The translations under genes were made by a program, and so were the position numbers. A stretch of DNA of 39,943 nucleotides from NCBI GenBank assembly GCA_900316345.1, contig ONCR01000020.1, forward strand, positions 1 to 39,943, given 5' to 3'. Source of the DNA: an uncultured Eubacteriales bacterium (lineage in GTDB: Bacteria; Bacillota; Clostridia; Oscillospirales; Acutalibacteraceae). The notes below the pieces were generated by a model, which did no database searches, had not been told where the DNA came from, and was given only the letters and a program-made list of their open reading frames with translations. Shown here piece by piece: positions 39,926 through 39,943 of this stretch (within the stretch, counting starts at the first letter, position 1; every line of letters begins with the position of its first letter).

Positions 39926-39943
39926 ATGGGAAAGCAAAGGAAA
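39926..39943 (+). CDS. Start of a gene cut by the right edge, possibly an IS3-type transposase orfA
   Basis: Only MGKQRK is visible, after a very strong AAAGGAGGA site and a TATAAT at 39899-39904. This N-terminus and the preceding TGGACAC-type hairpin resemble the left ends of IS3-family elements, whose OrfA often begins MGKQR. Six residues cannot prove it. Confidence 0.35.

Overview
The window looks like a chromosomal segment of a gut or rumen-type Clostridia, probably Oscillospiraceae/Ruminococcaceae. This rests on moderate GC, strong AGGAGG-type ribosome sites, sigma-A-like promoters, secreted proteins with Lys-rich fibronectin-like tails and 'GHTY' modules, SpoIIE/STAS/RsbW-type signalling domains, and clostridial glycoside hydrolases (GH3, GH31, GH78). 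I see no rRNA, tRNA or CRISPR array. The taxonomic placement is inference.

Layout. 1-890: accessory debris (tail of a four-helix-bundle protein, a broken minus-strand ORF abutting the tail of an XRE regulator, a 17-bp perfect inverted repeat). 891-4381: tightly coupled operon of a 7TM sensor with a degenerate kinase-like end, a PAS/histidine kinase and a NarL/LuxR-type response regulator. 4492-6877: secreted repeat protein with a broken frame. 6927-9472 (minus): YhgE/Pip membrane protein and a small two-TM protein. 9657-15294 (operon A): small alarmone hydrolase, STAS-phosphotransferase fusion, RsbW-like domain fused to a DAACS symporter, free STAS protein, and a membrane sensor with SpoIIE phosphatase and RsbW-type kinase domains. 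15358-17027: L,D-transpeptidase, a headless DUF3592 gene, a lipoprotein. 17153-21620: broken nucleosidase, VanX-like dipeptidase, alpha/beta hydrolase, anchored HAD phosphatase, membrane metallophosphoesterase. 21712-29921 (minus): two small membrane proteins, a metallophosphoesterase, GH78, a GH3 remnant fused to a truncated EEP-family gene, an MFS transporter and a broken metallophosphoesterase. 30062-32365: GH31. 32407-38277 (minus, operon B): STAS, DUF2156, MATE transporter fused to an RsbW-like domain, GNAT, and sensor-SpoIIE-RsbW. 38532-39817: membrane protein and PrsW-family protease. The right edge shows the first codons of a gene that resembles an IS3-type orfA.

The most interesting signal is the pair of operons A and B. 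Each has a stand-alone STAS protein, a membrane sensor carrying both a PP2C phosphatase and an intact RsbW-type kinase domain, and a secondary transporter fused to a second, degenerate RsbW-like domain. The transporter families differ (DAACS and MATE), and the extra domain is N-terminal in one and C-terminal in the other. Both transporter-borne domains have lost the N-box Asn but keep the adjacent Glu and the 'NP' segment after the G1 position. No sigma factor is present. My inference is a partner-switching system whose output is membrane transport rather than transcription.

A second theme is gene breakage. At least five genes (near 6350, 16143, 17485, 27370 and 29470) look as if an internal or 5' segment was removed, often with loss of frame. 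This could be real decay or closed assembly gaps.
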